A stretch of 64,000 nt of DNA from Hyphomicrobiales bacterium (GTDB lineage Bacteria > Pseudomonadota > Alphaproteobacteria > Rhizobiales > Xanthobacteraceae): the NCBI GenBank assembly GCA_021732215.1, contig JAKFVL010000001.1, positions 1 through 64,000 on the forward strand, written 5' to 3'. The translations under genes and the position numbers were made by a program. This document shows positions 9,347 through 18,259 of the stretch, one piece after another (within the stretch, counting starts at the first letter, position 1; the number at the start of each line of letters is the position of its first letter). The notes under the pieces were generated by a model that searched no databases, was not told the DNA's origin, and saw only the letters and a list, made by a program, of their open reading frames with translations.

Positions 9347-11152
9347 ATGACCCAGACGCCTCGAAAGATTACCGACGATCCCTATGGTGCGGCCGTGCTT
9401 ATCCGCCGGCTCATCACCGAGCAGGGCGTCCTGTACTGGAAGAAGTATCTGCTCGCATTCATCCTGCTCGGCATTTCGGCAGGTGCGACCGCAACCTCGG
9501 CCTATCTGCTCGGGCAGGTCATGAACAAGGCCTATGTCGACCGGAATCTCAGTGCGATCCTGGTGATATCGGCGATCACGATCGCGATCTTCATCGTGAA
9601 GGGAGCTGCGACTTACGCAAGCTCCGTGATCCTGTCCCGGATCAGCAACGCCATTCTGGCGGCGAATATGCGCAACGCTTTCGCAAAGCTCATGACGGAG
9701 AGCATGGGCTTCTACTCTGCCCGGCATTCAACCGAATTCCTCGCGCGACTGACTTCGGGCGCGTCCTCGATCACCCAGGCGCTGAATCTTTGCATCAACG
9801 CAGTTGGCCGCGATCTGCTTTCGCTGATCGCCCTTGTCGGCGTGATGGTCTGGCAGGACCCGGTGATGTCGCTGTTCGGCCTGGTGATAGCGCCGCCTGC
9901 GCTGTTCGTCGTCCGCAAGCTGATCAAGCGCATCAAGGGCATCGCATTCGCGCAATTCAGCTCCAATGCCCAGATCATCGAGACGATGCAGGAATCGCTG
10001 CAAGGCATCCGCACCGTCAAGGCATTCTCGCTCGAAAGCACCATGCGCGAGCGGATCAACGCAAGCATCGCAGCCGTACAGGCGCAATCCAACAAGATGG
10101 CGCGGGTGGCCAACCGATCGAGTCCGCTGATGGAAGCGCTCGGAGGCATCGCGATTGCGGCATCGCTGGCCTATGGCGGCTATCGCGTGATCGAAACCGG
10201 CGCGGCTCCGGGACAATTCATCTCGTTCCTGGCCGCGTTCCTGCTCGCCTACGAACCTGCCAAGCGTCTCGCGCGGCTGAACATCGAACTGAACGGCACG
10301 CTGGTCGGCGCACGGATGCTGCTTGAAATCGTCGATTCGCCGTCAACCGAGCCCGACGACAACCACAAGCCCGACCTCGTGCTCTCCAATGCGCGCGTCG
10401 AATTCCGCGATGTCGACTTCGCCTATCGGCCGAACGAGCCGGTCATCAACCGGATGACCCTGGTCGCTGAACCCGGCAAAGTCACCGCGCTGGTCGGCCC
10501 TTCAGGCGGCGGGAAATCGACCGTGCTTGCATTGCTGCTGCGGCTCTATGGTGCGACCGGTGGTGAAATCCTGATCGACGGCCAAAACATCGCGAACGTG
10601 TCGCGCAAATCGTTGCGCAGCCAGATCGCCTACGTGGGGCAGGATGTTTTCATGTTCCGTGGCAGCATCCGCGAGAACATCGCTTTCGGCAGGCCAGACG
10701 CTACCGAAGACGAGATCGTCAATGCCGCCAAGGCGGCGTATGCCCACGACTTCATTATGGGCTTTCCGCTTGGCTATGACACGCAGGTGGGCGAACACGG
10801 CGCACAGCTATCGGGCGGCCAGCGCCAGCGCGTTGCGATTGCTCGCGCTCTGGTGCGCGATGCGCCGATAACGCTGCTCGATGAAGCCACGGCAGCGCTC
10901 GATTCCGAATCCGAGCGCCTGGTCCAGCAGGCGATCGACCATCTCTGCGCCAATCGCACCACCATCGTGATCGCCCACCGGCTGCACACGATCATGCACT
11001 CGGATGCAATTCTGGTGGTCGAGGGCGGTGAGATCGTTGAACAGGGCGCCCACGACGAACTGCTCCGCCGCAATGGCCGCTACGCCAGCTTCTTCCGTTT
11101 GCAACATTTCAGTATGGACACGCTTGCCCCGGCCGCAGCCGCATCGGCATAA
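9347..11152 (+). CDS. MsbA-like ABC transporter, fused permease and ATPase
   Basis: Half-transporter of the type I ABC exporter class (MsbA/LmrA-like), probably flipping lipid A-core or another lipid at the inner membrane. 601 aa. An ABC transmembrane domain with about six hydrophobic segments covers residues ~30-310, followed by a nucleotide-binding domain. This domain has Walker A GPSGGGKST, Q-loop IAYVGQDVFM, signature LSGGQRQR, Walker B ITLLDEA and H-loop IVIAHRLHT. The ATG at 9347 is preferred over an in-frame TTG 6 bp before it. Neighbouring LPS genes make MsbA the best guess, but family members with other substrates look alike. Confidence 0.85.
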   Translation: MTQTPRKITDDPYGAAVLIRRLITEQGVLYWKKYLLAFILLGISAGATATSAYLLGQVMNKAYVDRNLSAILVISAITIAIFIVKGAATYASSVILSRISNAILAANMRNAFAKLMTESMGFYSARHSTEFLARLTSGASSITQALNLCINAVGRDLLSLIALVGVMVWQDPVMSLFGLVIAPPALFVVRKLIKRIKGIAFAQFSSNAQIIETMQESLQGIRTVKAFSLESTMRERINASIAAVQAQSNKMARVANRSSPLMEALGGIAIAASLAYGGYRVIETGAAPGQFISFLAAFLLAYEPAKRLARLNIELNGTLVGARMLLEIVDSPSTEPDDNHKPDLVLSNARVEFRDVDFAYRPNEPVINRMTLVAEPGKVTALVGPSGGGKSTVLALLLRLYGATGGEILIDGQNIANVSRKSLRSQIAYVGQDVFMFRGSIRENIAFGRPDATEDEIVNAAKAAYAHDFIMGFPLGYDTQVGEHGAQLSGGQRQRVAIARALVRDAPITLLDEATAALDSESERLVQQAIDHLCANRTTIVIAHRLHTIMHSDAILVVEGGEIVEQGAHDELLRRNGRYASFFRLQHFSMDTLAPAAAASA

Positions 11153-11185
11153 TCTCTCGCCTCCTTCGTCAGCAAAGAGCAGCCC

Positions 11186-11893
11186 ATGACCGCACCTCAA
11201 TCGTTCGCCATTCCGGCATTGCCGCAGCCTGTGATCGCAGTTGCCGGAAGCGACAAACCGTTTCCGGTGCGCCGGGTGTGGTGCGTCGGTCGCAACTATC
11301 TCGAGCACATCCGCGAACTTGGCAACGACGAGCGCCAGCCGCCGTTCTTCTTTGCCAAGCACGCCGACATGGTCGCGGAAGCCGGAGTCTCGGTGCCGTA
11401 TCCGCAACTGACGAAGGATTTCCAGCACGAAGTCGAGATGGTGGTGGCGCTGAAGAGCGGCGGCACCAACATCGATCCGAAGAAAGCGCTCGACTGCGTC
11501 TGGGGCTACGGCGTCGGCGTCGATCTGACAAGGCGCGACCTTCAGATGGCGTCGCGCAAGAAGGAACAGCCGTGGGAGATCGGCAAATCGTTCGACATGG
11601 GCGCCCCGTGCGGCGCGCTGCGTCCGGCTTCCGAAATCGGTCACCCGGCAAAGGGCAGGATCTGGCTCTCGGTCAACGGCACCGAACGGCAGAAAGGCGA
11701 TTTGTCGGAGATGATCTGGAACGTGCCGGAAATCATCGGCAAGCTGTCGCTGCAGGTTTCGCTCGGCGCCGGCGACATCATCCTGACCGGCACGCCGGCC
11801 GGCGTTGCCGCGCTGCAGCCCGGCGACAAGATCGATTGCGGCATCGACGGTGTCGGTACGCTGGCCTTCAGCATCGGCAAGCCGGTCGCCTGA
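11186..11893 (+). CDS. fumarylacetoacetate hydrolase family protein
   Basis: FAH-fold hydrolase/decarboxylase-type enzyme of 235 aa, close to the fumarylpyruvate/acylpyruvate hydrolase branch. Family marks are WCVGRNYLEHIRELG near residue 30, a metal-binding acidic stretch in DFQHEVEMVVAL, WGYGVGVDLTRRDLQ, and the C-terminal GDIILTGTPAGVAALQPGD. It starts 33 bp after the ABC transporter stop and probably shares its transcript. It is tail to tail with the amidase: the stop codons nearly touch (11893/11894). The substrate is not predictable from sequence. Confidence 0.88.
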   Translation: MTAPQSFAIPALPQPVIAVAGSDKPFPVRRVWCVGRNYLEHIRELGNDERQPPFFFAKHADMVAEAGVSVPYPQLTKDFQHEVEMVVALKSGGTNIDPKKALDCVWGYGVGVDLTRRDLQMASRKKEQPWEIGKSFDMGAPCGALRPASEIGHPAKGRIWLSVNGTERQKGDLSEMIWNVPEIIGKLSLQVSLGAGDIILTGTPAGVAALQPGDKIDCGIDGVGTLAFSIGKPVA

Positions 11894-13186
11894 TCAACGC
11901 GCGAGAGCCTGCTCGACGCTGGCCGCGATCGCAAGCAGCTTGCGGTCGCTGCCGTGACGGCCGAACAGCATCAGCCCGCACGGCAATGCGTTGCCGAGAT
12001 TGATCGGGAGCGAGATCGCGCACAGATCGAAGAAGTTTCCGATCGAGGCGTTGCGCAGCAGCAGCACGTTGCGCTTGCCGAACTCGTCGAGGTTCGCAAC
12101 CTCGGCCCTGGTCGGCGCGACGATCGGCGTGGTCGGCAGCACCAGCACATCGAAGCGATCGAACAGCGCATCCATCTGCGCGATGCCTCTCTTGCGGTCC
12201 TCAACCAGCATGACGTAGTCCGGCATGGTCATCGCCGAGGCCCGCATGATGCGCTGGCGCACGAACGGATCGACGCCGTCGCCCTGCTCAGCCAGCAGTT
12301 GGCGATGGATCGCGTAAGCCTCGGGTGGCGCAAGGCCCCCGCGTTCGTTGACGCCGAGCATGACCGAAATAGCATCGGGCGTGACGTCGGCAGCCGATTT
12401 CCACGCACCTGACAGTTTCGCAAGCGCCTTGGCCAGCGCCGCCGACACCGTGCCGTCGATGCCCTCCAGCGGCAGGCCCTGCACGAGCCCAGCGCGCACG
12501 CTGTTCAATCCGATGGGCGTCAAGTCCGTCGCCTCGCCGGCCATGATCGCATCCGCCAGCGCGCACTCGGCAACGCTCGTTGCCATCGGGCCGATGGAAT
12601 CGAGCGAGAACGACAGCGGATAGGCGCCCTCGCGCGAGATGCGCTTTTGCGTCGGCTTGTAGCCGACGATGCCGCAGAGCGCCGCCGGAATGCGGGTCGA
12701 GCCGCCCGTATCGGTGCCGATGGTGATCGCACCGATGCCGTCGGCGACTGCAACCGCGCCGCCCGAAGTGGAGCCGCCCGGCACGCGCGAGCGATCCGCC
12801 GGATTGCCAGGCGTGCCAAAGTGCGGATTGAGCCCGACGCCCGAGAACGCGAACTCGACCATATTGGTTTTCGCCACAATCACAGCGCCGGCATCGCGCA
12901 GCCGTCCAACAACCGGCGCATCGGCCGTGGCAGGTTGGCTTCTCGCAGCCAGGACTTTCGAACCCGCGCGCGTGACTTCGCCCTTGATGTCGAACAGGTC
13001 CTTGATGGTAATGACGACGCCGTCCATCGGTCCAAGGGACTGGCCCGCCTTTGCCCGTGCATCGGCGGCGTCCGCAGCGCGACGGGCTTCATCGGTGTAA
13101 ACCGTGAGGCATATGCGCACGCCTTCTCCCTTCGGATCGGCGATGCGGGCAAACGTATCTTCTAGGCGGTCGCGGGAGGTTTTCAT
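11894..13186 (-). CDS. amidase (amidase signature family)
   Basis: Hydrolyses an amide of unknown identity. 430 aa from the ATG at 13186. The Ser-cisSer-Lys triad is visible: Lys62 in VVITIKDLFD, cis-Ser141 in GGSTSGGA, and nucleophile Ser163 in GTDTGGSTRIPA. The protein is shorter than GatA (~490 aa), and no gatB/gatC is near, so a catabolic or detoxifying amidase is more likely than the tRNA amidotransferase subunit. Upstream in-frame starts reach 13255 but lack family similarity. Confidence 0.88.
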   Translation of the reverse strand: MKTSRDRLEDTFARIADPKGEGVRICLTVYTDEARRAADAADARAKAGQSLGPMDGVVITIKDLFDIKGEVTRAGSKVLAARSQPATADAPVVGRLRDAGAVIVAKTNMVEFAFSGVGLNPHFGTPGNPADRSRVPGGSTSGGAVAVADGIGAITIGTDTGGSTRIPAALCGIVGYKPTQKRISREGAYPLSFSLDSIGPMATSVAECALADAIMAGEATDLTPIGLNSVRAGLVQGLPLEGIDGTVSAALAKALAKLSGAWKSAADVTPDAISVMLGVNERGGLAPPEAYAIHRQLLAEQGDGVDPFVRQRIMRASAMTMPDYVMLVEDRKRGIAQMDALFDRFDVLVLPTTPIVAPTRAEVANLDEFGKRNVLLLRNASIGNFFDLCAISLPINLGNALPCGLMLFGRHGSDRKLLAIAASVEQALAR

Positions 13187-13353
13187 TGTTTGATCATCTT
13201 GAGGGCGGCACTGCCGGAGAATGGATTTTTCGGGGAATGAAGGCAATGCGGCCATGAACCGGTTTCAGTGATCTTTCCTGATCCATCGCGATGCCCGGCG
13301 TTAACTTTTCCTAAGTGTCGTCCGCTATGCTCTGCGAATCATCGGAGCCGGCC

Positions 13354-13668
13354 ATGCTGCCGAGACGCACGCTTCATATCCTCGCTCTGACAGCACTCAC
13401 CCTGAGCGCACAGGTCGTCCGCGCGGCCGATCTTCCGCCACGCACAAGTCTGGGTGAGATTTTTTCCGAGCCGCGCCGGGGCCGCGTTGCGATCGTTCGC
13501 GAGGACAGGTATGCGGCCGATATCGCGCCGTGGGTCAACAACTCTCCCTGGGTGCCGGGGTACTATGGACGGCCTGGCGATTTCTATTACCGTTCCTACT
13601 ACGGCACGCCGCTGACCGACATTTACAGCCGCTTCCCTTACGCCTGTAAATTCTACGCATCCTGCTAG
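13354..13668 (+). CDS. small exported protein, function unknown
   Basis: A 104-aa product with a clear Sec signal peptide (MLPRRTLHILALTALTLSAQVVRAAD, read here in two pieces: basic start, hydrophobic core, A-x-A cleavage). The mature part is rich in aromatic residues, Pro and Gly (WVNNSPWVPGYYGRPGDFYY) and ends in CKFYASC, so two cysteines could pair. I do not recognise a named family. A longer in-frame start at 13315 would place 13 extra residues before the signal peptide and is less likely. Likely periplasmic or surface-exposed. Confidence 0.6.
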   Translation: MLPRRTLHILALTALTLSAQVVRAADLPPRTSLGEIFSEPRRGRVAIVREDRYAADIAPWVNNSPWVPGYYGRPGDFYYRSYYGTPLTDIYSRFPYACKFYASC

Positions 13669-13785
13669 CGAAAGCCGCACCTTCACCTTGTTTGCCTGCT
13701 TGATCGCCGTCGCATCTCCCGCGCATAGTGCGACACTCCATGCCGGATCACCGACACGGCATTTTCAGCAGGCAAGAGGGTCGAT

Positions 13786-14925
13786 ATGCCCCGTTACAAA
13801 GCCCCACTCATCGCATTTTGCGCGATTTTACTAACGACGGCGACGGTGCATGCTCAACCGGCAAGCGACGCTGCCATCTGCGCAGACTCTGCCGCCAAGC
13901 CGGAAAGCCGGATCAAGAGCTGTACAACATTGATCAAGGCAAAGGCCGCGGGCAGCGACTCCGCAAAGCTGCTGACCCAGCGTGGCGTCGCCTACTACGA
14001 GAACGGCGACTACAAGCGCTCCATCGCCGACCACAGCGAGGTCATCAGGCTCGACCCGAAGAACGCGATCGCCTACGACAATCGCGGCAATGCCTATCGC
14101 CGCAACGGCGAAGACGACAAGGCGATCGCCGACTACGACAAGGCCCTCGCGCTGGACCCGAAGTTCGTCCACGCCTATGTGGCGCGGGGCGACTCATACA
14201 ATAACAAGGGCGACTTCGAGCGCGCCATCGCCGACTGCAACACGGCGATCGCAATCGATCCCAAATTTCCGAACTCTTACGGTATTCGTGGCGCGGCCTA
14301 CCTCGACAAGAAGGACTACGCTCGCGCCATCGCCGACTTCGATCAGGCGCTGAAGCTGAAGCCGGACTACGGATATGCACTCTACCAGCGCGGTACGGCG
14401 CATGAGCGCACCGGCAAGTTCGACCAAGCCATGGCGGATTACGCCGAGACCATCAAGGTCGATCCGGAAACGATCGAGGGCCATCAGTCGCGCGGAATTT
14501 TGAGAATGTATGGCGGTTCTCCGGCAGAGGCGATTGCCGATATGAAACGAGCATCGGAACTCAGCCCGAACGATTCCCACAGCGCGATCTGGTACGACCT
14601 TGCGCTGCGCCGGAACGGGCAGAAGGGTTCGCTGGCGCGGGCGCGCAGCAAACTCGACCGGGTGCAATGGCCAGCGCCGCTGGTACGGTTGATGCTGAAC
14701 GAGATCAGACCGGCTCGGGCGCTGCAGCTCGCAAAGCGCGGCAAGGGTGAGACCGTCAAGGATCAAACCTGCGAGGCGACCTACTATATCGCCGAAACCG
14801 AATGGCTGAAGGGCCAGAAGGACAAGGCCCGTGACGGCTATCGGGCGGCACGCGACCTCTGCCGTGTCTCGTTCTTCGAACACAGCGCAGCCTCGGCCGC
14901 GCTGCGTGCGTTTGGCGAGAAGTAG
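13786..14925 (+). CDS. exported TPR-repeat protein
   Basis: 379-aa periplasmic protein with a signal peptide (hydrophobic APLIAFCAILLTTATVHAQ) followed by about six to seven TPR units between residues ~55 and 275 (for example AIADYDKALALDPKFVHAYVARGDSY). TPR arrays scaffold protein-protein contacts; no enzymatic domain is seen. The last ~60 residues form a separate module with two cysteines spaced C-x29-C, beginning CEATYYIAE. The same module closes the next gene, so the two are paralogues in tandem. No partner can be named. Confidence 0.75.
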   Translation: MPRYKAPLIAFCAILLTTATVHAQPASDAAICADSAAKPESRIKSCTTLIKAKAAGSDSAKLLTQRGVAYYENGDYKRSIADHSEVIRLDPKNAIAYDNRGNAYRRNGEDDKAIADYDKALALDPKFVHAYVARGDSYNNKGDFERAIADCNTAIAIDPKFPNSYGIRGAAYLDKKDYARAIADFDQALKLKPDYGYALYQRGTAHERTGKFDQAMADYAETIKVDPETIEGHQSRGILRMYGGSPAEAIADMKRASELSPNDSHSAIWYDLALRRNGQKGSLARARSKLDRVQWPAPLVRLMLNEIRPARALQLAKRGKGETVKDQTCEATYYIAETEWLKGQKDKARDGYRAARDLCRVSFFEHSAASAALRAFGEK

Positions 14926-14999
14926 GCCGGGCGCGGTTCCGCTTGCGATCCGGCGCGGCGTTCAACACAATCCGATGATGACTGTTTGGAGATGGATGG

Positions 15000-15818
15000 A
15001 TGCGAACGACCATAACGACGAGCTGCGCGGCGGCTTGTCTGTTGACCGTATCGGCTTCATGCGCGCCGGCCTTTAGCCAGACAAAGCCTCAGGACGTATG
15101 CGCCAAATGGGAGACCACGCAGCCTGCCCGCCTCATCGAAGCATGCACAGAGACCATCGGCCTCGATGCCAGGGCGGCGTGGGCCTATCTCAACCGTGGC
15201 ATCGCTTATGCGGCGACCGGCAAGGCCGACGAGGAACTCGCCGACTACAGCAAGGCGATCGAACTCGATCCCAAGCTCGTCAATGCCTGGCAAAACCGGG
15301 GCGTCGCCCACTACGACCGCGGCGATTTCGCGGCCGCGGCAGGCGACTTCGCCCACGTGGCGGGCGTGAAGAAAGATCCCTACGTCATGCTGCTGCTTTA
15401 TCTGGCTGGCTCGCGCAGCGGGGTGGCGACAGCGGCGAGCGATCTTGAAGCCTATGCACGCACGCTCGGCGCGGCTGGCAATTGGCCATTTGCCCTGTTC
15501 GAATTCTACCTCGGCAAGAAACCCGTTCCGGCGACCCTGCGCGCCGCCGTCACCAAGGAGCACCGCTGCGAAGCTCAATTCTACATCGGCGGATTTCTTG
15601 CGAGCGCCAACAACAAGGCCTCGGCCGAACGCCCGTTGCGGACGGCCGCCGGCCTGTGCGCCAAGGACACGATCGAGTTCAACTCGGCGCTTGCCGAATT
15701 GAAACGGCTCGGGTTCAGCACGACACCGCCGAAGCCCCGCCCCGCGCGGCCACCGGCGGCGCCAAGCGGCCCGCAACGTCCCTCGGGACCACCACCGCCA
15801 TCACCTCCGGCTCGATGA
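15000..15818 (+). CDS. exported TPR-repeat protein with proline-rich tail
   Basis: 272 aa. An N-terminal signal peptide (SCAAACLLTVSASCAPAFS) is followed by two or three TPR units (residues ~55-125). The C-terminal module begins CEAQFYIGG and again shows C-x29-C, shared with the preceding gene, and a Pro-rich tail ends the protein (PPKPRPARPPAAPSGPQ). It starts 74 bp after the preceding TPR gene and is probably co-transcribed. Periplasmic or envelope location is likely. The function is unknown; the Pro-rich tail could be a spacer or a binding segment. Confidence 0.7.
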   Translation: MRTTITTSCAAACLLTVSASCAPAFSQTKPQDVCAKWETTQPARLIEACTETIGLDARAAWAYLNRGIAYAATGKADEELADYSKAIELDPKLVNAWQNRGVAHYDRGDFAAAAGDFAHVAGVKKDPYVMLLLYLAGSRSGVATAASDLEAYARTLGAAGNWPFALFEFYLGKKPVPATLRAAVTKEHRCEAQFYIGGFLASANNKASAERPLRTAAGLCAKDTIEFNSALAELKRLGFSTTPPKPRPARPPAAPSGPQRPSGPPPPSPPAR

Positions 15819-15864
15819 GCGGCGCGCGGCGCGATCCGGGCTTTTCGTACTCACCGTGCTGCGT

Positions 15865-16419
15865 TTAGTTCGCTAACGCATTCCCGTCGCGGATCGAGCA
15901 CGAATAGCCGGACGACGTCGCCGAGATTCTCTCATACATCTGCCCGTCGACTCCACGCACCCTGATCGAACCACTGCCGGATTTTCCCTCCACCGCAACC
16001 ATCGTGCATGACGAGAAACCGGCATCGAACGAGATGCGGATTTGTCCTGCCCCGCTGGCATAGGTCTGCGTACCGACGAGGGTATTGCCCTGGAAAGCTA
16101 TGCCTCGCGCCTCTCCGGCATAGCCACGCGAGTCGTCCGGCCCCGACTCCCCGGTTTTCGACCCGGAGAACTTACGATTGCTCACACTCCGCCCGGCGCG
16201 CACAAAAATCCGGCCATGGCTCGAGATATAGATCGTGCGCTGTTGCGAAAGCGTGGGCGTGATGACCCGCCCATCCGCCCCCTTCTGCACCATCTGAGTC
16301 GACCAGGACAGAAGGATCGACTTGTTATGGAGTTGCGGCGGCGCACCCGCTGCAAAGGCTGACGATCCCAGCAAAGATAAAACCAAGACGAGAATGCTTC
16401 GCATTGCGATTCTCTTCAA
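15865..16419 (-). CDS. exported hypothetical protein
   Basis: 184-aa secreted protein. The N-terminus has basic residues and a hydrophobic core (MRSILVLVLSLLGSSAFAAG) typical of a Sec signal peptide with cleavage after AFA. The mature part is Gly/Ser-rich with predicted beta character (FVRAGRSVSNRKFSGSKTGES) and two cysteines (FSSCTMVAVEG and YSCSIRDGN). I do not recognise a family. It is convergent with the TPR pair and separated from ahcY by the tandem repeats. Confidence 0.6.
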   Translation of the reverse strand: MKRIAMRSILVLVLSLLGSSAFAAGAPPQLHNKSILLSWSTQMVQKGADGRVITPTLSQQRTIYISSHGRIFVRAGRSVSNRKFSGSKTGESGPDDSRGYAGEARGIAFQGNTLVGTQTYASGAGQIRISFDAGFSSCTMVAVEGKSGSGSIRVRGVDGQMYERISATSSGYSCSIRDGNALAN

Positions 16420-16462
16420 ACGGAGGCCAGAGAAAAGAGCATCGAAAGTCTAGCGGTATCCT

Positions 16463-16536
16463 GAAAACGGACAAGCCTTGGAAACGGACAAGTCTTGGAA
16501 ACGGACAAGTCTTGGAAACGGACAAGTCTTGGAAAC
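16463..16536. repeat. 17-bp tandem direct repeat, four full copies
   Basis: Four consecutive units of GGAAACGGACAAGTCTT (16463-16479, 16480-16496, 16497-16513, 16514-16530) plus a 6-base partial unit to 16536. Unit 1 differs at two positions (GAAAACGG...GCCTT); units 2-4 are identical. It lies upstream of the exported-protein gene at 15865-16419 and just outside the ahcY terminator. Confidence 0.95.
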
Positions 16537-16561
16537 CAGTTGCGGATGCTCAAACCAAACG

Positions 16562-16592
16562 AAAAGCCCCGGAGCGATCCGGGGCTTTTTTC
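16562..16592. terminator. rho-independent terminator (ahcY side)
   Basis: Perfect stem AAGCCCCGGA / TCCGGGGCTT with a GCGA loop, flanked by an A-run on the left and T6 on the right. It can work in both directions. It sits 18 bp beyond the ahcY stop (leftward transcription), and also faces the repeat region. Confidence 0.85.
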
Positions 16593-16609
16593 CTTCGAGC
16601 TATAACTGC

Positions 16610-18049
16610 TCAGTAGCGGTAGTGATCCGACTTGAACGGGCCGGTTTCCTTGACGCCGATGTAGGCGGCCTGATCCGGGCGGAGCTTGGTCAGCTTCACG
16701 CCGATCTTGTTCAGGTGGAGCATCGCGACCTTCTCGTCGAGATGCTTCGGCAGCGTGTAGACCTTCTTCTCGTACTTGCCCGGGTTGGTCCACAGCTCGA
16801 TCTGCGCGATGGTCTGGTTGGTGAACGACGCCGACATCACGAACGACGGATGGCCCATGGCGTTGCCGAGGTTCACGAGGCGGCCTTCCGACAGCAGGAT
16901 GATGCGCTTGCCGGACGCCATCTCGATCTCGTCCACCTGCGGCTTGATGTTATTCCACTTGAAGTTCTTCAGGCCCGCGACCTGAATTTCATTGTCGAAG
17001 TGGCCGATGTTGCAGACGATGGCGCGATCCTTCATGCCACGCATGTGATCGACGGTGATGATGTCCTTGTTGCCGGTCGCGGTGACGTAGATGTCGGCGC
17101 GCGGCAGCGCGTCCTCGATGGTGACGACCTCGTAGCCTTCCATCGCCGCCTGCAATGCGCAGATCGGATCGACTTCGGAGACCATGACGCGGCAACCGGC
17201 CTGACGCAACGATGCAGCCGAACCCTTGCCGACGTCGCCGAAGCCGGCGACGAACGCCACCTTGCCCGACATCATGACGTCAGTGCCGCGGCGGATCGCA
17301 TCCACCAGCGATTCACGGCAGCCATAGAGGTTGTCGAATTTGGACTTGGTCACAGAGTCGTTGACGTTGATCGCCGGGAACAGCAGCTTGCCCTGAGCGG
17401 CGAGCTGGTAGAGGCGGTTGACGCCAGTCGTTGTTTCTTCCGAGACGCCCTTGATGCTCTTGGCGAGTTCGGCGAACCAGCCCTTCGGCTTTTCCTTGAG
17501 CTTTTTCTTCAGCAGCGCGAAGAAGATTTCCTCTTCCTCGGACTCCGGCTTGTCGAGGAACGCCGCATCGCCGTTCTCGGCGCGCAGACCGAGATGGACG
17601 AACATGGTGGCGTCACCGCCATCGTCAAGGATCATGTTCGGCGACAGGTTTTCACCGGGCTTTGCACCATGCCAGTCGAACAGCTTCGCGGTGTAGTCCC
17701 AGTATTCAGTCAGCGTCTCGCCCTTGTAGGCGAACACCGGAATGCCGGCGGCAGCGATCGCGGCGGCAGCGTGATCCTGCGTCGAGTAGATGTTGCAGGA
17801 GACCCAGCGGATGTCGGCGCCCAAGGCTTTGAGGGTTTCGATCAGCACCGCGGTCTGGATCGTCATGTGCAGCGAGCCTGCGATGCGCGCGCCCTTGAGC
17901 GGTTGCGATGCGCCGAATTCGGCGCGGGTCGCCATCAGGCCCGGCATTTCGGTCTCAGCGAGATCGATCTCCTTGCGGCCGAAGGCGGCAAGCGCGATGT
18001 CCTTGACGATGTAGTCGGAGAAATCGGTCTTTTTCGCGGTGGCGGTCAT
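16610..18049 (-). CDS. ahcY: S-adenosyl-L-homocysteine hydrolase
   Basis: Splits S-adenosylhomocysteine to adenosine and homocysteine, relieving product inhibition of methyltransferases. 479 aa; domains match the long bacterial form with the ~40-residue insert. Motifs are [19 protein letters not shown] at the N-terminus, the NAD-binding [20 protein letters not shown], and the C-terminal [22 protein letters not shown]. Two ATGs compete: 18058 (GAAGGA only 1-2 bases away) and 18049 (the same GAAGGA about 10 bases away), so I prefer 18049. metK lies 210 bp upstream on the same strand with a palindromic element between. Confidence 0.97.
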   Translation of the reverse strand: MTATAKKTDFSDYIVKDIALAAFGRKEIDLAETEMPGLMATRAEFGASQPLKGARIAGSLHMTIQTAVLIETLKALGADIRWVSCNIYSTQDHAAAAIAAAGIPVFAYKGETLTEYWDYTAKLFDWHGAKPGENLSPNMILDDGGDATMFVHLGLRAENGDAAFLDKPESEEEEIFFALLKKKLKEKPKGWFAELAKSIKGVSEETTTGVNRLYQLAAQGKLLFPAINVNDSVTKSKFDNLYGCRESLVDAIRRGTDVMMSGKVAFVAGFGDVGKGSAASLRQAGCRVMVSEVDPICALQAAMEGYEVVTIEDALPRADIYVTATGNKDIITVDHMRGMKDRAIVCNIGHFDNEIQVAGLKNFKWNNIKPQVDEIEMASGKRIILLSEGRLVNLGNAMGHPSFVMSASFTNQTIAQIELWTNPGKYEKKVYTLPKHLDEKVAMLHLNKIGVKLTKLRPDQAAYIGVKETGPFKSDHYRY

Positions 18050-18107
18050 TTGTGTCATGTCCTTCAGTTCGTCGCCCGCGGTAATCCGCTGAGCAGGTCT
18101 TTTCCTT

Positions 18108-18239
18108 TCCCTCCCCCTTGCGGGGAGGGTGGCGCAATGAGAGCGCAGCGAGCAATGCGCCGGGTGGGGGTTGGTCAGCGAAAGACCCCCACCCCGGCCT
18201 CCGCTTCGCTCGGCCGACCCTCCCCGCAAGGGGGAGGGA
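18108..18239. repeat. 132-bp palindromic intergenic element
   Basis: The ends are a perfect 23-bp inverted repeat (18108-18130 and 18217-18239), with cores CCCTCCCCCTTGCGGGGAGG and its complement. An inner pair (GGGTGGGGGT / ACCCCCACCC) continues the fold, so the whole element could form one long hairpin. It fills most of the metK-ahcY gap. Elements of this style are familiar to me from Bradyrhizobium-group genomes; no open reading frame of its own is convincing. Confidence 0.85.
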
Positions 18240-18259
18240 GACCGATGCGCTGTGTTATT

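Noticed and set aside
13786-15818. One TPR gene split by a frameshift
   Set aside because: Each of the two genes has its own signal peptide and complete C-terminal module, so they are separate paralogues.
16463-16536. CRISPR array
   Set aside because: Units are directly adjacent with no spacers and are only 17 bp; no cas genes are near.
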